64,000 nucleotides of DNA, taken from the NCBI GenBank assembly GCA_030035585.1, contig CM057462.1, forward strand, positions 143,246,734 through 143,310,733, given 5' to 3'. Shown here one piece after another: positions 1-11,602 of this stretch. The stretch's first letter is position 1. Each line of letters starts with the position of its first letter. The notes beneath the pieces are model-generated. The model was not told the DNA's origin and searched no databases. It saw only the letters and a list, made by a program, of their open reading frames with translations. The position numbers and the translations under genes are program-made. Origin of the DNA: Dugong dugon. Taxonomy: Eukaryota; Chordata; Mammalia; Sirenia; Dugongidae.

Positions 1-290
1 AACCTTCATCTAAAGTGAGAATAGCAGCACAATTGCAAGAGCGTAGTTGATGTCACTGAACTGTGCATGTAGAAATTTTTGAAATGGTGTATCTTTGGCT
101 ATGTATATTTTCACATACACACAGAAAAAAAATGTCGAGAAGGGAGACGGTTGACATGTCGTGTGGTTGTTATCCAATTTCATAGAACAATATGTGTACT
201 ACTGTTTAATAAGAAACTATTTGTTCTGTAAACCTTCACCTGAAGTACAATTTAAAAAAAGGGGGTAAAAAAAAGAAAACATTAAAGAAA
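1..290 (+). mobile_element. L1 3' end (3' UTR and A-tail), cut by the window edge
   Basis: This is the last part of an L1 3' UTR running off the left edge. It matches the 3' UTRs of the long L1s in this window: an 'aaccttcatctaaagtgaga' block, an internal A-rich step near 125-135, then a terminal module ending 'tgtaaaccttcacctgaagtacaattt' in shortened form before an A-rich tail at about 250-290. The two-module tail also appears, reversed, at 19,243-19,500. No coding sequence is left. Orientation is clear from the A-tail on the right. Confidence 0.8.
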
Positions 291-1550
291 CACTTCCAGA
301 TACACTAAAGCATCTTTAGCATAATAGTACAGTAATAATAATAACAATGTTTTGATGGTCATCGCAAAGTCACGCCAGTTTGTTATTATGTACCATTGTA
401 TGTACCTCAAATTTTTAATATAATAGATTTTACAGAGGTTGTTTCCTAAGTCTGGGTTGTATGTGAGTCAGACTTTTTTAACCTGGGGACTACCTGTATA
501 AACAATATTACATATATACATATAATATCATGATATATATTAGTACTATATATTATATATAATACATTCTAAAATGTAAATATATTTAAAATTAGTCTAT
601 TAGGTGTATTATTTAGAGCTTGCTGTGGTGAGCCATCTAGATACTCCCTTCAAATTGTTGGTATCTGATGTTGCAATTTGATGCTTCTCATCTTAGTTAA
701 TTTCTTGAAATTACCCTCAGCGGAAGAAAACTACCTTGCCCAAGATCACCTTCCAGCAGATTCTAATATAGCCCCCATTGTCATTCTTCTTGGTATTCAC
801 ACCTTTCTATAATCTCCTCTACTTGAATGTGGGATGGATTTAGTAACTTGCTTTTAACAGACATAAAATGGCCAAAGTGATGGAATGTCATTACCTTGAT
901 TAGGTTTTAAAACACTGTGATGTCTGCCTTGTTAATATTCCCTTTCTTGTTGGCAGTCTCTTGCTTTCTCACTTGCTCCTGGAATAAGGTGAGCTGTGAT
1001 GTTGCAAAATGTAGGAAGAAACCAATAGCTTCTGAGGAAATGAGGTCGTAGTCCAACAGTCCTCTAGGGATTGAATTTATTCAACTATGTTAGTGAGCTG
1101 GGAAGTGTATCCTTTTGAATCAAACCTGGAGATTACTGAAGTTTTGAGAGACCCCAGAGCAAAAGAACACACTTAATAGAGATAGAATTATCCAGGAGTG
1201 ATCTGTGGACAAGCTTCTTCTCTTTTGGAGTGAATCTACATGACATATAAGGTTGATCTAACGCATGCTTCTGCTAAATGTTGAAACTGTCAGCAGCTGA
1301 ATCCACCGTTAAGCCCCTGATTTAGCACCTTCTCTTGAGAGATCCACCAGGTACTTGGTGGCAAATAGGCCACTTCGAATCCCTTCTGCCCTTGAAGGCA
1401 CAACAATTCATCTTGACAAGAATGCACATACTTTCTAAGTATGATTTGTCTTTCCTGTCCATAAGACCTCAGCCAACACCATTAGCCAAGTTTATTGAAA
1501 GTTTTATCGACTGATATAGGAGCCCTCATAACATTTTTCATTACCCAATG
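291..1550. other. No gene recognised; AT-rich sequence
   Basis: There is no convincing reading frame. A TA-rich tract lies at about 510-570. Text near 420-500 ('acctggggactacctgta') looks repeat-derived, but I could not assign it. Confidence 0.5.
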
Positions 1551-2090
1551 TGATGGTTAATATTAAGTGTCAGCCTGGCTAGGTTATGATTACAATGGTT
1601 TGGCAGACACTATGTAATCACCTCCCATTTTGTGATCTGATATGAGCATCCAATCAGTTGGAAGGGGTGTTTCTTTGGGGGTGTGGCCTGAATCAAGTAT
1701 ATAAATGGATATTCTGGCAAAGCTCAATCTTTTTTCTTGAACCTGCACTCTTCTTGTCACCTGACTTCCCGTTCTTGGGATGTAAGCCTGAAGCCTGACC
1801 TGCAGATTTTGGATTTGCCAACTCCTACAAACCTATGAACCAGCAGAGGCCTCTAGCCTGCCACCTGACCTGAAGATATTGGATTCTTCAGCCTCTGCAA
1901 ACCCATGAGCCAGCAGAGGCCTTCAAACTGCCATCTGACCCATGGATTTGGACTTGTCAGCCCCCACAATAGCATGATCTGTTTCCTCAAAATTGCATGA
2001 GCCATTTCCTTGAAGTAAAATTTCTCTCTCTCTCTATCTATATATATATGCTTCACAGTTTTACTCCTCTAGAGAAAGCAGACTAAGACA
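1551..2090 (+). mobile_element. Solo LTR, ERVL-MaLR (MLT1-like)
   Basis: The element begins 'tgatggttaa' and ends 'gactaagaca', the terminal style of mammalian MaLR LTRs. It has the internal 'caatcagttggaagg' and 'atgagccatttccttgaagtaaaa' blocks and a (ct)n(ta)n tract at 2,021-2,050 before the end. No internal retroviral sequence adjoins it, so it is probably a solo LTR. An internal 70-bp unit is repeated (separate entry). A 67-residue minus-strand frame inside it has no recognisable content. Confidence 0.65.
1787..2000 (+). repeat. Threefold 70-bp tandem unit inside the MaLR LTR
   Basis: The anchor 'gacctg' or 'gaccca' recurs at 1,797, 1,867 and 1,937, an exact 70-bp spacing. Each is followed by a diverged copy of 'cagattttggatttgcca' and an 'aacccatgagccagcagagg' block. 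The copies differ at several positions, so the expansion is old. Confidence 0.75.
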
Positions 2091-2260
2091 TATAACATCA
2101 TTCACAACAAAAAAGACCAAGAAACCCATTTTACATTAGTGAAAGTACAGCAATAGACATGTGACCTTGAAATCTATTGTTTCAATTGCATTCAACACCA
2201 CTCAGACTATCATTGTGATCAAGTGAGAAAATAGTTTATTGAACGTACAACTGAGGTGCT

Positions 2261-2683
2261 TTTATGGACTGAATTATGTCCCCTCCAAGAAGTTATATGA
2301 ATTTCTATTCCTGTATCGTAGATATGACCCTATTTGGAAATAGCAGTTTTCATTTGTTACATTGATAAATCATCCTAGAGTACAGAGGGTCCTAAACCTA
2401 ATCACTTCTGAATTATAAAAGGAATAGTATAGACACAGAGACATACACACAGGGGAATACACCACGTGAAGATAAGACACATACAATAAGTGCATTTAGA
2501 AGCCTAGAAATGCCAAGGATTGCCAGCAGCTACAAGAAGCTGAAATAGACAAAAAAGGACTTCCCCTTAGAGCCACACCCTGAATTCAGACTTCCATTCT
2601 CCTGAACAGTGAGAAAATAAATTTATATTCTTTACAGTCACCCACTTGTAATTTTTATTATGGCAGCACTAGGTAACTAAGAT
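2261..2683 (+). mobile_element. Solo LTR, MaLR-type
   Basis: It starts 'tatggactgaattatgtccc' and ends with 'ggcagcactaggtaactaag'. An AATAAA lies before 'tttatattctttacag'. The internal text 'gccaaggattgccagcagc' fits the same family as the minus-strand copy at 39,873-40,306. No internal region adjoins it. The subfamily is not resolved. Confidence 0.55.
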
Positions 2684-2949
2684 AGATGCCCTCTTGGAGA
2701 TGATGACATGCAAAGATTGAGTGCTATTCTCCAGACATAGTAAACACCCTAACTTAATGACCACAATATAATACTTTTTCCCAGGATGAGGGGAAGCAAG
2801 CAGTGTAAATGAATAATTTCTTTTATAAGGATCTGCACAAAGCTGGTTCCTATGAGACAGACTTTAAAGATGTCCCAAATGTCCAACTTTTCCAAACTGC
2901 TGCACCACTCCATCGTCTCTAACATCAACTACTCCTTCTCCCCTCAGTA

Positions 2950-3870
2950 CTCTCCCTTCTGTCTTGGGTTCTCTGATTTGCTGCAACGTCTCACAGAACT
3001 AACGAACCAGGTCAAGGAAATGGCTTGTGCGGTTGTGGAGGCTGGCAGGTTCCAAATCTGTGGGTCAGGCTTCTCCTGACCCATATGGCTGCAGGGGTGA
3101 CAAGCCCAAAATGGCAGTTCAAACCACAGGTTGCTGGCTCACAATGCTGCTTAAGCTGGTGAATTAGGTCAGACGAATGACACAGCCCATGGGGCTGTGG
3201 AGGCTGGTGAATTCCAGAATCAGCAGCTCAGAAGGCATGCCTCTGTCTCAAGACCCAAGAACTGGAGATTAGATGATCATGAACTGGACATGAGATCCAG
3301 ATGCAGAAAGAGAGAACTCCCACTAGGGCATCCACATATATACCTTAAATGCAGGCCACACCACAGGGAAGGGTGTAACTTGAGTAACGGTGGTCCTTGA
3401 GTGACAACCTCCTGCAAGACCGTGACCCAAGACATACCCCACACCAATCCTGCCTCATCAACATGCAGAGATCAGGATCCACAACACATAAAATGGAGGA
3501 CAACCACACAATACTGAGAGTCATGGCGTAGCCAATTTGACACATAACCTCAAACCTCACAGGTTCCATATACCTTGTTAGCATACTCCCACCCAATCGT
3601 TATGTGTGAGTCACTAAGACCATGGTTAGAAGGGCCACATTAAGTAGTTCATTGCTCAGCAGGGCTGAATTAGGGGTGTTATCATCACTCCTAGTGACCC
3701 CTTTTGGGGGAATTGTGTTTTATATGCCCACAAAACTGGGCACTAAGATATAAAGACTCCAGTTCCCAGACAAAGAATGCTTCCACCAGGAGCATAGCAG
3801 TTGTTCCAATAAACTTTAAACTTTCATTTGATTACTTCAGGCAAGGAAAAAATTACCATCTTGGTAGATA
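2950..3870 (+). mobile_element. LTR-like unit with TATA and polyadenylation signals
   Basis: A moderately GC-rich block contains a TATA-like 'agatataaag' at about 3,748-3,757 and AATAAA at 3,808-3,813. That 60-bp spacing is typical of an LTR U3/R arrangement. Upstream text such as 'ggttgctggctcacaatgctgc' reads as repeat-derived. Frames of 67-83 residues on both strands have no recognisable domains. I could not identify the family or its exact ends. Confidence 0.35.
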
Positions 3871-5800
3871 GGCTTTTGCTACACAATAGGTGCAGGGAAA
3901 ATTTGGCATCCAGATGATGCACTTACTAATCTCTTGTAAATCCTTAGCCTTATTTTCATGGTAAATGGGCAGGTTCCTCAGTCATGGCCTGATATGGGCC
4001 TAGTGACCAGGGATTCAGAGCACTCAGAGACGAGGTTCTGGGTCATCCCATCAGGGAAGTCACCTAAACTAGCAGAAATTTTAGTCAGAGTTGGAGAAAT
4101 TTTAGAATGGAGATTATGGAGGCAGAAAATAAATATCAATTGTAGCTTTGAGACCAGGTTCAGAGGCAGGGGCACTAGCTGGTTTCACTAAGCATACTTT
4201 TGTAGGTTTATTCAAGATAGAGGCCAACCAGCATACTGGAGGAGATGTTTCCAGAACTTCTGAACAAAGAAAATGATTCCATGAGTCAGAGAAGGTGGAC
4301 TGAAGTTGATGTGCTTGTGCACCACCCAGAACCTCCCATCAGGACTGAGCTACTCATTTCCTCAGCTATTGTAAGTGTAGCTAATATCTCTCAGCTGAGT
4401 CTACGCCCAGAAATTGCCTTCAGCAGAAGTGAGCTGCCCTACTCAAAGTCACACTTCCATTTCAGAAGCTGTCTACATCCAAAGACTCGTCCATGTAGCT
4501 TATAAAGGGCTTGCACTCTTCCTTCAAGAAAGGATAACTTTGAAGGTCCATACCAGCCCTAGAACTCCCTATGCAACCAGTTGAGGCCTCTGTTGCCATG
4601 CATCACACACAGTTCCCTTTGCCCAAGTGTGCTGATCTCAAGGATACTTCCCAATGAACTCTGCATGTAAATCTCCATCTCTGAGACATTCCCTAAAGAA
4701 CCCTGCTTAGGAGGAGTATTTGAAGCATGTGAAAGCCATGGGATAGATGCTCAGAATATCAAACAGTATTTATTAGCAAACTTTTGTGCATGTTCTCTAT
4801 TTCACTTATTCCTAATGGTGACCTACATCAGAGACTTCTGTTTTGAAGCACTTATGGTTTTTGAATTAGCTGTTAAAATGACAAGTAGTTCCACAGACTC
4901 CACAGTTCCCTTGAGCAAATTACCTGTCCTTTTATAGCAGTAGCCCACAGAATTGAAATCTAAAACTGGCAAACCAGTTTTTCAAAGGAATTTGCAGAGA
5001 TTTCAGCCAAAATAAGACAGAGGGAAAAGGAATATGGTTCACACAAGAGAGACATAGATTTTCTGCTTTGACTGCTTCCAAGAACTTGAGATGATAAATG
5101 AGCTGATAAGAGTAGTATCTCTTATTTTCAGTGAAAACGTATTTATGTCTCATTTATCTGGTTACCAAAATGTATGGAATATCTGAATAGTACTCAAGAA
5201 TTCACTTGGAAGAATATTAACAGTCTTTCCTCACTCTTACCTATATTTTACAAACAAATAACATATGATATAATGCAGATTCTCATAGATACATTGTTGG
5301 TATTTAATTACAGAAATTATTTTATTCCTCATTCATGACACATTTATATCCATTGTCCTCATATGATTATTGAGTTTTCATTTATTTCATATTAATTGCT
5401 TTTCATATATATTGCATGTAATTATAAGGTTCATAATATTTTTTAATGTCTATAGGATAAATCTAAACATCTTAGTATTTTGTTGATCATTTATCACTTT
5501 GTGGTCTGGGATATTTCCTGATCACTTCATATATCCACATACTGTTGAGATTTCATGTTTTTGCTCACTCAGATCTTCCCCTTGAAACTTTTCTTCAGTT
5601 ACCCCTAAATTCATACTGACTGTTCAGATGTGGCTTCTCTACAAAATCTTACAAGAACATCTAGGAAACAGAAAACATGCCCCTTATGCTCTAGTTATGC
5701 TTTATTTATGTCATTAGAAAAGCACTCAGCTCAAAGTTAAACATATTTATATTTTCTACTAACTTGTAAATTCTTTGAGAAGGAAGACTAAATTTAAATA
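3871..5800. other. No gene recognised; left part possibly ERV-internal
   Basis: Just after the LTR-like unit comes 'aaaatttggcatccagatga', which could be a decayed primer-binding region, then frames of 77 and 86 residues at 3,958-4,191 and 4,245-4,505. Neither resembles a gag, protease or pol motif that I can see. From about 4,560 on the sequence is ordinary AT-rich DNA. Confidence 0.25.
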
Positions 5801-6155
5801 TGTTGAAATTTTTTGGAGTCTAACATACATACAGAAAGGTGCACAAAATATAACTATGCAGCCCAGTGAATTGTGACAGTAAAAACATCCCTTAATCAAA
5901 ACCTAAATTAAAAATAAAGTTCCAGCATCCCAGAGACAACCACGTAATTCTCTCCATAAAACAAAAAATAAACAAACAAAAGAAAAAACCTTTCTTCTTT
6001 TCCAAAGCGATCACAATCCTGAATTTGAATTCCAGAAATTAACTTTGCCTGATTTTATTTTATTTTTTAATGTAAAGATGTGGAACAAAACAGTATGTAT
6101 TGTTCTTGGTCTAGCTTTTTTGGTTAACAGTATTTAGTACTTTTTATTGCTGAAT

Positions 6156-7240
6156 GTTGTTGTTGTTTTGGGGTGCTGTCAAGTCAGTTCCAACTCATAG
6201 CGATTCTATGTACTACAGAACGGAACATGACCTGGTCCTGCGCCATCCCCACAATCCAGGCTGTGCACGAGTCCATCCTTGCAGCCACTGTGTCAGTCCA
6301 TTTTGTTGAAGGTCTTCCTCTCTTTTGCTGACCATCCACTTTACCTAGCATGATGTCCTTCTCCAGGGATTGGTTCCTCTTGATAACATATCCAAAGTAC
6401 GTGAGATGAAGTCTCACCATCCTGACTTCTAAGGGGCATTCTAACTGTACTTCTTCCGAGATGGATTTGTTTGTTCTTCTGGCAGTCCACGGTATATTAT
6501 TATTCTTAGCAAACACCATAATTCAAAGACGTCAGTTTTTTTCTGGTCTTCCTTATTCATTGTCCAGCTTTTACATTCATACACTGCAATTGAAAATACC
6601 ATGGCTTGGGCCAGGCAAACCTTAGTCTTCAAGGTGACATCTTTGTTTTTTTTAACACTTTAAAGACGTCTTTTGCAGCAGATTTGCCCAGTGCAATATG
6701 TCTTTTGATTTCTTGACTGCTGCTTCCATGGGCATTGATTGTGGATCCAAGTAAAATGAAATACTTGATACTTTCAATCTTTTCTCTGTTTATCATGATG
6801 TTGCTTATTGGCCCAGTTGTGAGGATTTTTGTTTTCTTTATGTTGTGGTATAATCCATACTGATGGCTGTGGTCTTTGATCTTCATCAGTAAGTGCTTCA
6901 AGTCCTCTTTGCTTTCAGCAAGGGAGGTTGTGTGATCTGCATATCACAGGTTGTTAATGAATCTGCCTCCAATCCTGATGCCATCTTCTTCATATAGCCC
7001 AGTTTGTGGGATTATTTGCTTGGCATACAAATTGAATAAGTATGTTGAAAGGATACAACCTTAACCCACACCTCTCTTAATATTAAACCACACAGTATCC
7101 CCTTGTTCTTTTCTGGCAGCTGCCTCTTACTCTATTTACAGATTCCGTGTTAGTACAATTAAGTGTTCTGGAATTCCCAATTTTTATGACGTTATCCATA
7201 ATTTGTTATGATCCACAAAGTTGAATGTCTTCGCATTTGA
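6156..7240 (-). mobile_element. RTE-clade LINE, 3' part, inserted in ancient L1
   Basis: The left end is the (GTT)n terminus followed by 'gtgctgtcaagtcagttccaactc'-type text, which is the reverse complement of the element's 3' end. Minus-strand frames at 6,184-6,519, 6,441-6,632 and 6,629-6,901 carry the RTE/BovB-type reverse-transcriptase C-terminal motifs: 'HLLMKIKDHS', 'KKTKILTTGPISNIMIN', 'GSTINAHGSSSQEIKRHIALGKSAAKD' in shortened form, 'WTMNKEDQKKTD', 'NNIPWTARRTNKS', 'LHLTYFGYVIKRNQSLEKD'. Frameshifts separate these frames. The catalytic part of the RT is absent, so it is a 5'-truncated, dead copy. Confidence 0.85.
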
Positions 7241-7545
7241 CTGTGCCTTGCTGTATAGTTGCCAGCATATGCAAATATCAACATTTATTTACCCATTTTA
7301 TTGTGCTTAAAAATTCAGGCTGTTCAAGTTTTGGATATATATATTCAAACTCATTGGACACATAAGTTTGCATTTCTGTTGTATATATCCCTAGAAAAGA
7401 AATTACTGGGTCATGGAGTATACTTATTTTCAATTTTAATAGATAATGCTAGTCAGTTTTTTAAAGTCATTGTATTAAATTATACACTCACCAGTAGTAT
7501 ATGAGAATTCTTGTTACTCCACGTCTGGTATTAGTTTTTTTTTCA

Positions 7546-7606
7546 TCATAATCACCTTCTTCCTCTTCTTCTTCCCCTTCTCCTTCTCCTCCTTCTCCTC
7601 ATTCTT
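7546..7606. repeat. Pyrimidine-rich CT/CTT tract
   Basis: A run of (cttcttcct)- and (cctt)-like repeats lies inside the ancient L1. It is strongly strand-asymmetric and has no coding content. Confidence 0.7.
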
Positions 7607-8618
7607 TTAGATTTCTTCTTATTGATTTACTTATCTGTGTCAATCTCTTGGTTTTCTAGTGCATAATTCTAAGTTATTAAACATTAAATTGAGATTTTTT
7701 TTTGTTATTAATAAGGTTAAACATATTTTTATATGTTTACTAGCCAGTGTTGTGCGTCTGTTTCTGGACATTCTATTACATCCCCTTCTTCAATTTGTCT
7801 GTCGTGTGCTAATATACTATATCTTAATTCCTACAGTGTTTAATATATCTTGATATATGGAAAACTTGTTCTTCTTTAAAAACATCATCCAGATTCATGA
7901 TTTGTCCTTTGCTTTATTATATACATTTTAAAATTTATTTCTCTATTAACAATCATGTGGGATTTTTAATAGAAGTATATTATCGTGGTTTCCTAATGGC
8001 TAATGACTTGAGCATGTTTTCATGTACTTACTAGACATTTATGTATCTTCTTTGGGGAAATGTATATTTCACTCTTTAGCCTATTATGCAATTGGGTCAT
8101 TTGTCTTTTTATATTTCAGTTGTAAGAATTTTTAGATATTCTCCATACAATTCCTTTATAAGATACATGCTTTGAAATATTTTCTCCCAGTCTGTGGCTT
8201 GCCTTTTCCTTTTATATTGGTGTCTTTTAATACACAAAATTTATAATTTTTTATGTAGACCAATTTAGTAATTTTTCTTTAATGATGGGTAATTTTTGTG
8301 TCCTAAGAAATCTTTCCCTAACATAAGGACATTAAAATTTTCTTTAAAAAATTGTGGTTTCAGTTCTTAGATTTAAGGCTAAGGTCCATTTTAAATTAAT
8401 ATTTGGATATGAGATAAAGGAAAACCCTGAATTCATCTTTTATCATGAGGATAACCAATTGTCTCGGCATCATTTGTTGAAAAGATTATCTTCTCCCAAT
8501 AGAATTGCCTTGGCACTTTTGTCAAACAAGAATTTGCAATGAATTTAAGGATATAATTCCGTGTCATCTTTTTTGGCTTCTAGAGCTCCATTTTCCAGAC
8601 CCGAAAAAAGACAGAGTA

Positions 8619-8626
8619 GGACCAGA
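8619..8626. repeat. AfroSINE target-site duplication, left copy
   Basis: 'ggaccaga' here recurs at 8,811-8,818 directly after the SINE. The two copies bracket the insertion and mark its boundaries in the ancient L1. Confidence 0.65.
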
Positions 8627-8810
8627 TACATTGTTGTTGTTAGTTGCCATTATGTTGATTCCAACTCATGGTAACCCAGGTATGCAGAGTAGAATTGCTC
8701 CACAGGACTTCCAGGGCTGTGAGCTTTTAGAACCAGATCTTCAGGTCTGTCTTCCAAGGCATCCCTGGGTGGTTCAAACCACCAACTTTTGCGCCACCCA
8801 GGAACTCTCC
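8627..8810 (-). mobile_element. AfroSINE (tRNA-derived), minus strand
   Basis: The text starts with (ttg)n, then 'ttgccattatgttgattcc', 'gcagagtagaattgctccac', 'ggtggttcaaaccaccaact' and 'gcgccacccagg'. This is the reverse complement of an afrotherian tRNA-derived SINE, whose tRNA-like A and B boxes lie at the right end. It is flanked by an 8-bp duplication. Confidence 0.8.
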
Positions 8811-8910
8811 GGACCAGAAATACTGCTCAGGAATATTATGATTCTATTATCAATCTCATATACAAGGTAATCTTTTCACCAAAGTCGTGGCCCCAATACA
8901 ACATACTTCT

Positions 8911-9180
8911 TTTTTGGTCCCTTTGTACAGAAATTGAGAATACTTCATTCAAAAGATGCTTCTCATATTACCTAGTTTTTAACTAAGGAATGATTGTGAT
9001 TTAAATTCCTTATTTTTTTGTAATTTTAATTGGCATTCATTGTATAGGATATAGAATATGTTAAGAGAATATATAACTCAAAAGAGGAAAAGTAAAATTT
9101 TCATTGAAATATTAACATTTTCATATTTTAAACACTCATAAAATAGTTGTATGTACATGTCTGTCTACATTGCACATGCA
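8911..9180. other. No gene recognised; AT-rich
   Basis: Low-complexity AT-rich sequence between the ancient L1 and the GC-rich block. Confidence 0.4.
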
Positions 9181-10135
9181 GAGAGGCTGTGCCTCAAACT
9201 TCCAGGCAGTCATGAGACTGCTAGGAATGAGAGACATATATCCACTGACCTCAACCATTCTATGAGTGCTACTTTATCTGATGGAGAGGGAAACACGAGA
9301 CATTTACACGGTGTTGGCAAAGTGAAATCCATTATTATTATCTATAGAAAGCAAATAGTAAACAACAACAACAGATTCCCAAAAGGAGAACTTCTTACCC
9401 TTCCCCACATCACCCATGTCCATTCTTATGTCAGAGGGCAGGCACACTGTGGTTCAGGTCAGATGCTAAGCTCACATCACATTGTTACCTCCAGCTACCA
9501 CCACGCTGTCCTTGAGGCCTGCACAGCTCCTGAGGCTTCTGCTCTGCCACTGGGCCTTGCTGGCCTCTGTTGCTGGCTCCTACCATGCTACCCAGGCCTG
9601 TGGGGCTCTCGCTGCCATGCTACCTGGGACCTCACTGCCTGGGGGGAAGGCATGCAACCCTGCACAGGGTACACTCAGGCCTCTCTTACCCTGCACAAGA
9701 AAGTGTTACAACTCTTTTAGCTCCACTGGTGAGCCTCCTTCCCAAAGGCACTCAGCTCTCATTCTGTGGGTGGGCAATCCCCCTCTGCTGCCTCACTCCA
9801 TGGGCAGGCAAGACCACCACCACTGTCTCCTGCCATGTTGTGCCATCTTAAGTGTTTGCTATTTTTCTGGGTCTAGGAGGTTCTCAGTGCAGAGACCCTG
9901 ATTTCTTGTTGTTAGTGAGCTCCCCCCACACATCTGTTGGCTTTTATATGAGTCTACTCCTTGTCAATTTCACGTCATAGTTCTCAATCAGGACCAGAAC
10001 TGACTAATCCCCTTGATAGACCATAGGTCACTTGATTTGTATAGTAAACTCACCAGTTCCCTCTGTAATCATAAGTCACTCAATTTGCAGGACATATGTA
10101 ATCTGTCTCAGTTGCTTATTGTAATTAAACCTGGA
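9180..10135. mobile_element. GC-rich, probably LTR-derived repeat block
   Basis: The block stands out from its AT-rich surroundings by a GC- and CT-rich core (about 9,440-9,900), then 'gagctccccccacacatctg' and an AT-rich tail. Overlapping frames of 189, 139 and 93 residues share the plus strand in different phases. None has a domain that I recognise, so composition rather than coding explains them. The texture resembles a retroviral LTR, but family and strand are not established. Confidence 0.35.
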
Positions 10136-10712
10136 CTATATGAATGTATGAGATACAGCTGTTCAAAAACTATAAACTAAGAAGCCCAAACACTAAATAT
10201 ATTCTCTGATGGACCTTGCACAGTACAGCTAGAATATGTCAGCTACTGTAAAGACAAAATATGTTCCAGTGCAAGAAAAGGGACTTTTTTTGGAAGCTGA
10301 ATCTGACAGTTCAGAGCCTTCCAAAGACAGAGTCCTATGTGTCTTTGTCTGCTTTTTGTTTATATTCTTCAGTAAACGTTAATAAAGTTTCCTTTTGGTC
10401 TATGATTCATTTCAACTTTGTGATTATTTTAGTTTTTTGCGGTGCTGCAATTTATAAGCAGCAGTTATTAGCAAATAGATTATGATGAAACAAATCTGTG
10501 ATAGCAACCATAAAAGCCATACATATTTGGAAAATATTTTAATATAAAATATATGGTGCTCAAATAATCAACCCACAAACCTTTCTTGGCAAATATAAAA
10601 GACTTCAGTAAAGAGTAAGATAAAGATATTCCTAGAATAAGAAGATTGACTATTATAAAGATGTCACCTCAACTTAAATTATAGGGGTTTAATGGAATCC
10701 TAATAAAACTAT
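10136..10712. other. No gene recognised
   Basis: AT-rich sequence. An AATAAA lies near 10,380 after 'cttcagtaaacgtt', which could be the end of an old LTR. A 74-residue plus frame at 10,261-10,485 has no recognisable content. Confidence 0.35.
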
Positions 10713-11438
10713 TTGATGAATATCAAAGACCACAGCCTTCAGTATGGATTACACTTCAACACAAAGAAAACAAAAATTCTCACAACTGCACCAATAAGCA
10801 ACATCATGATAAACAGAGAAAAGATTGAAGTTGTCAAGGATTTCATTTTACTTGGATTCACAATCAACACCCATGGAGCAGTAGTCAAGAAATCAAAGGA
10901 CACATTGCATTGGGCAAATCTACTGCAAAAGAACTCTTTAAGGTGTTAAAAAGCAAAGATATCACCTTGAAGATTAAGGTGCACCTGACCCAAGCCATGA
11001 TATTTTCAATCGCCTCGTATGCATGTGAAAGCTGGATGATGAATAAGGAAGACTGAAGAATTAATGCCTTTCCATTATAGTGTTGGTGAAGAATATTGAA
11101 TATACCATGGACTGCCAAAAGAATGAACAAGTCTGTCTTGGAAGAAGTACAGCCAGAATGTTCCTTAGAAGCAAGGGTGAGGAGGCTACGTCTCACGTAC
11201 TTTGGACATGTTATCAGGAGGGACCATTCTCTGGAGAAGGACGTCATTCTTGGTAAAGTAGAGAGTCAGCAAAAAAAGTGGAAGACCCTCCATGAGATGG
11301 ATTGACACAGTGGCTGCAACAGTGAGTTCAAACATAACAATGATTGTGAGACTAGCACAAGACCGGGCAGTGTTCTGTTCTGTTATACATAGGGTCTCTA
11401 TGAGTCGGAACTGGCTGCATGGCATCTAACAACAACAG
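10713..11438 (+). mobile_element. RTE-clade LINE, 3' part, plus strand
   Basis: This is the only clear plus-strand RTE copy in the window. Frames at 10,713-10,949 and 11,096-11,305 encode RTE C-terminal text ('IKDHSLQYGLHFNTKKTK', 'ILTTAPISNIMINREK', 'NIPWTAKRMNKSVLEEVQ', 'RLTYFGHVIRRDHSLEKD'). They are separated by frameshifts. It ends in 'ctaacaacaaca', the usual (CAA)n tail of this family. It is 5'-truncated and inactive. Confidence 0.85.
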
Positions 11439-11602
11439 CTATAAAACTTCATACTAGATATTAATTTTAACTTGAAACAACTACTATCAAATGTACATAG
11501 AAAATGGAATAGGTGAGGATAGCAAAGGAATATTTACTTCGTTTTCATCATAAATTAATAAATAATTGATCCACATATAGAAAATTATGTTACTGAAGGC
11601 AA

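Larger units (their letters stand above)
5805..8910 (-). mobile_element. Ancient L1 (L1M-type) ORF2/3' region, interrupted
   Basis: Minus-strand L1 text is seen at 5,805-6,155, resumes at about 7,241-8,618 and ends about 8,910. Hallmarks are the antisense of the ORF2 C-terminal region ('ttactgggtcat' near 7,403, 'tactcaccagtagta' style text near 7,488) and 'ttctcccagtctgtggcttg' near 8,182. It is interrupted by an RTE copy (6,156-7,240) and by an AfroSINE (8,627-8,810). It is heavily diverged, with no coding capacity. Confidence 0.65.

Noticed and set aside
1797..1945. CRISPR-like or satellite array
   Set aside because: Only three diverged, spacer-free units occur inside an LTR in a mammalian genome.
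9151..9901. Frames of 189 and 139 residues as genes
   Set aside because: They overlap in different phases of the same GC-rich repeat block, with no recognisable domain or splice context.
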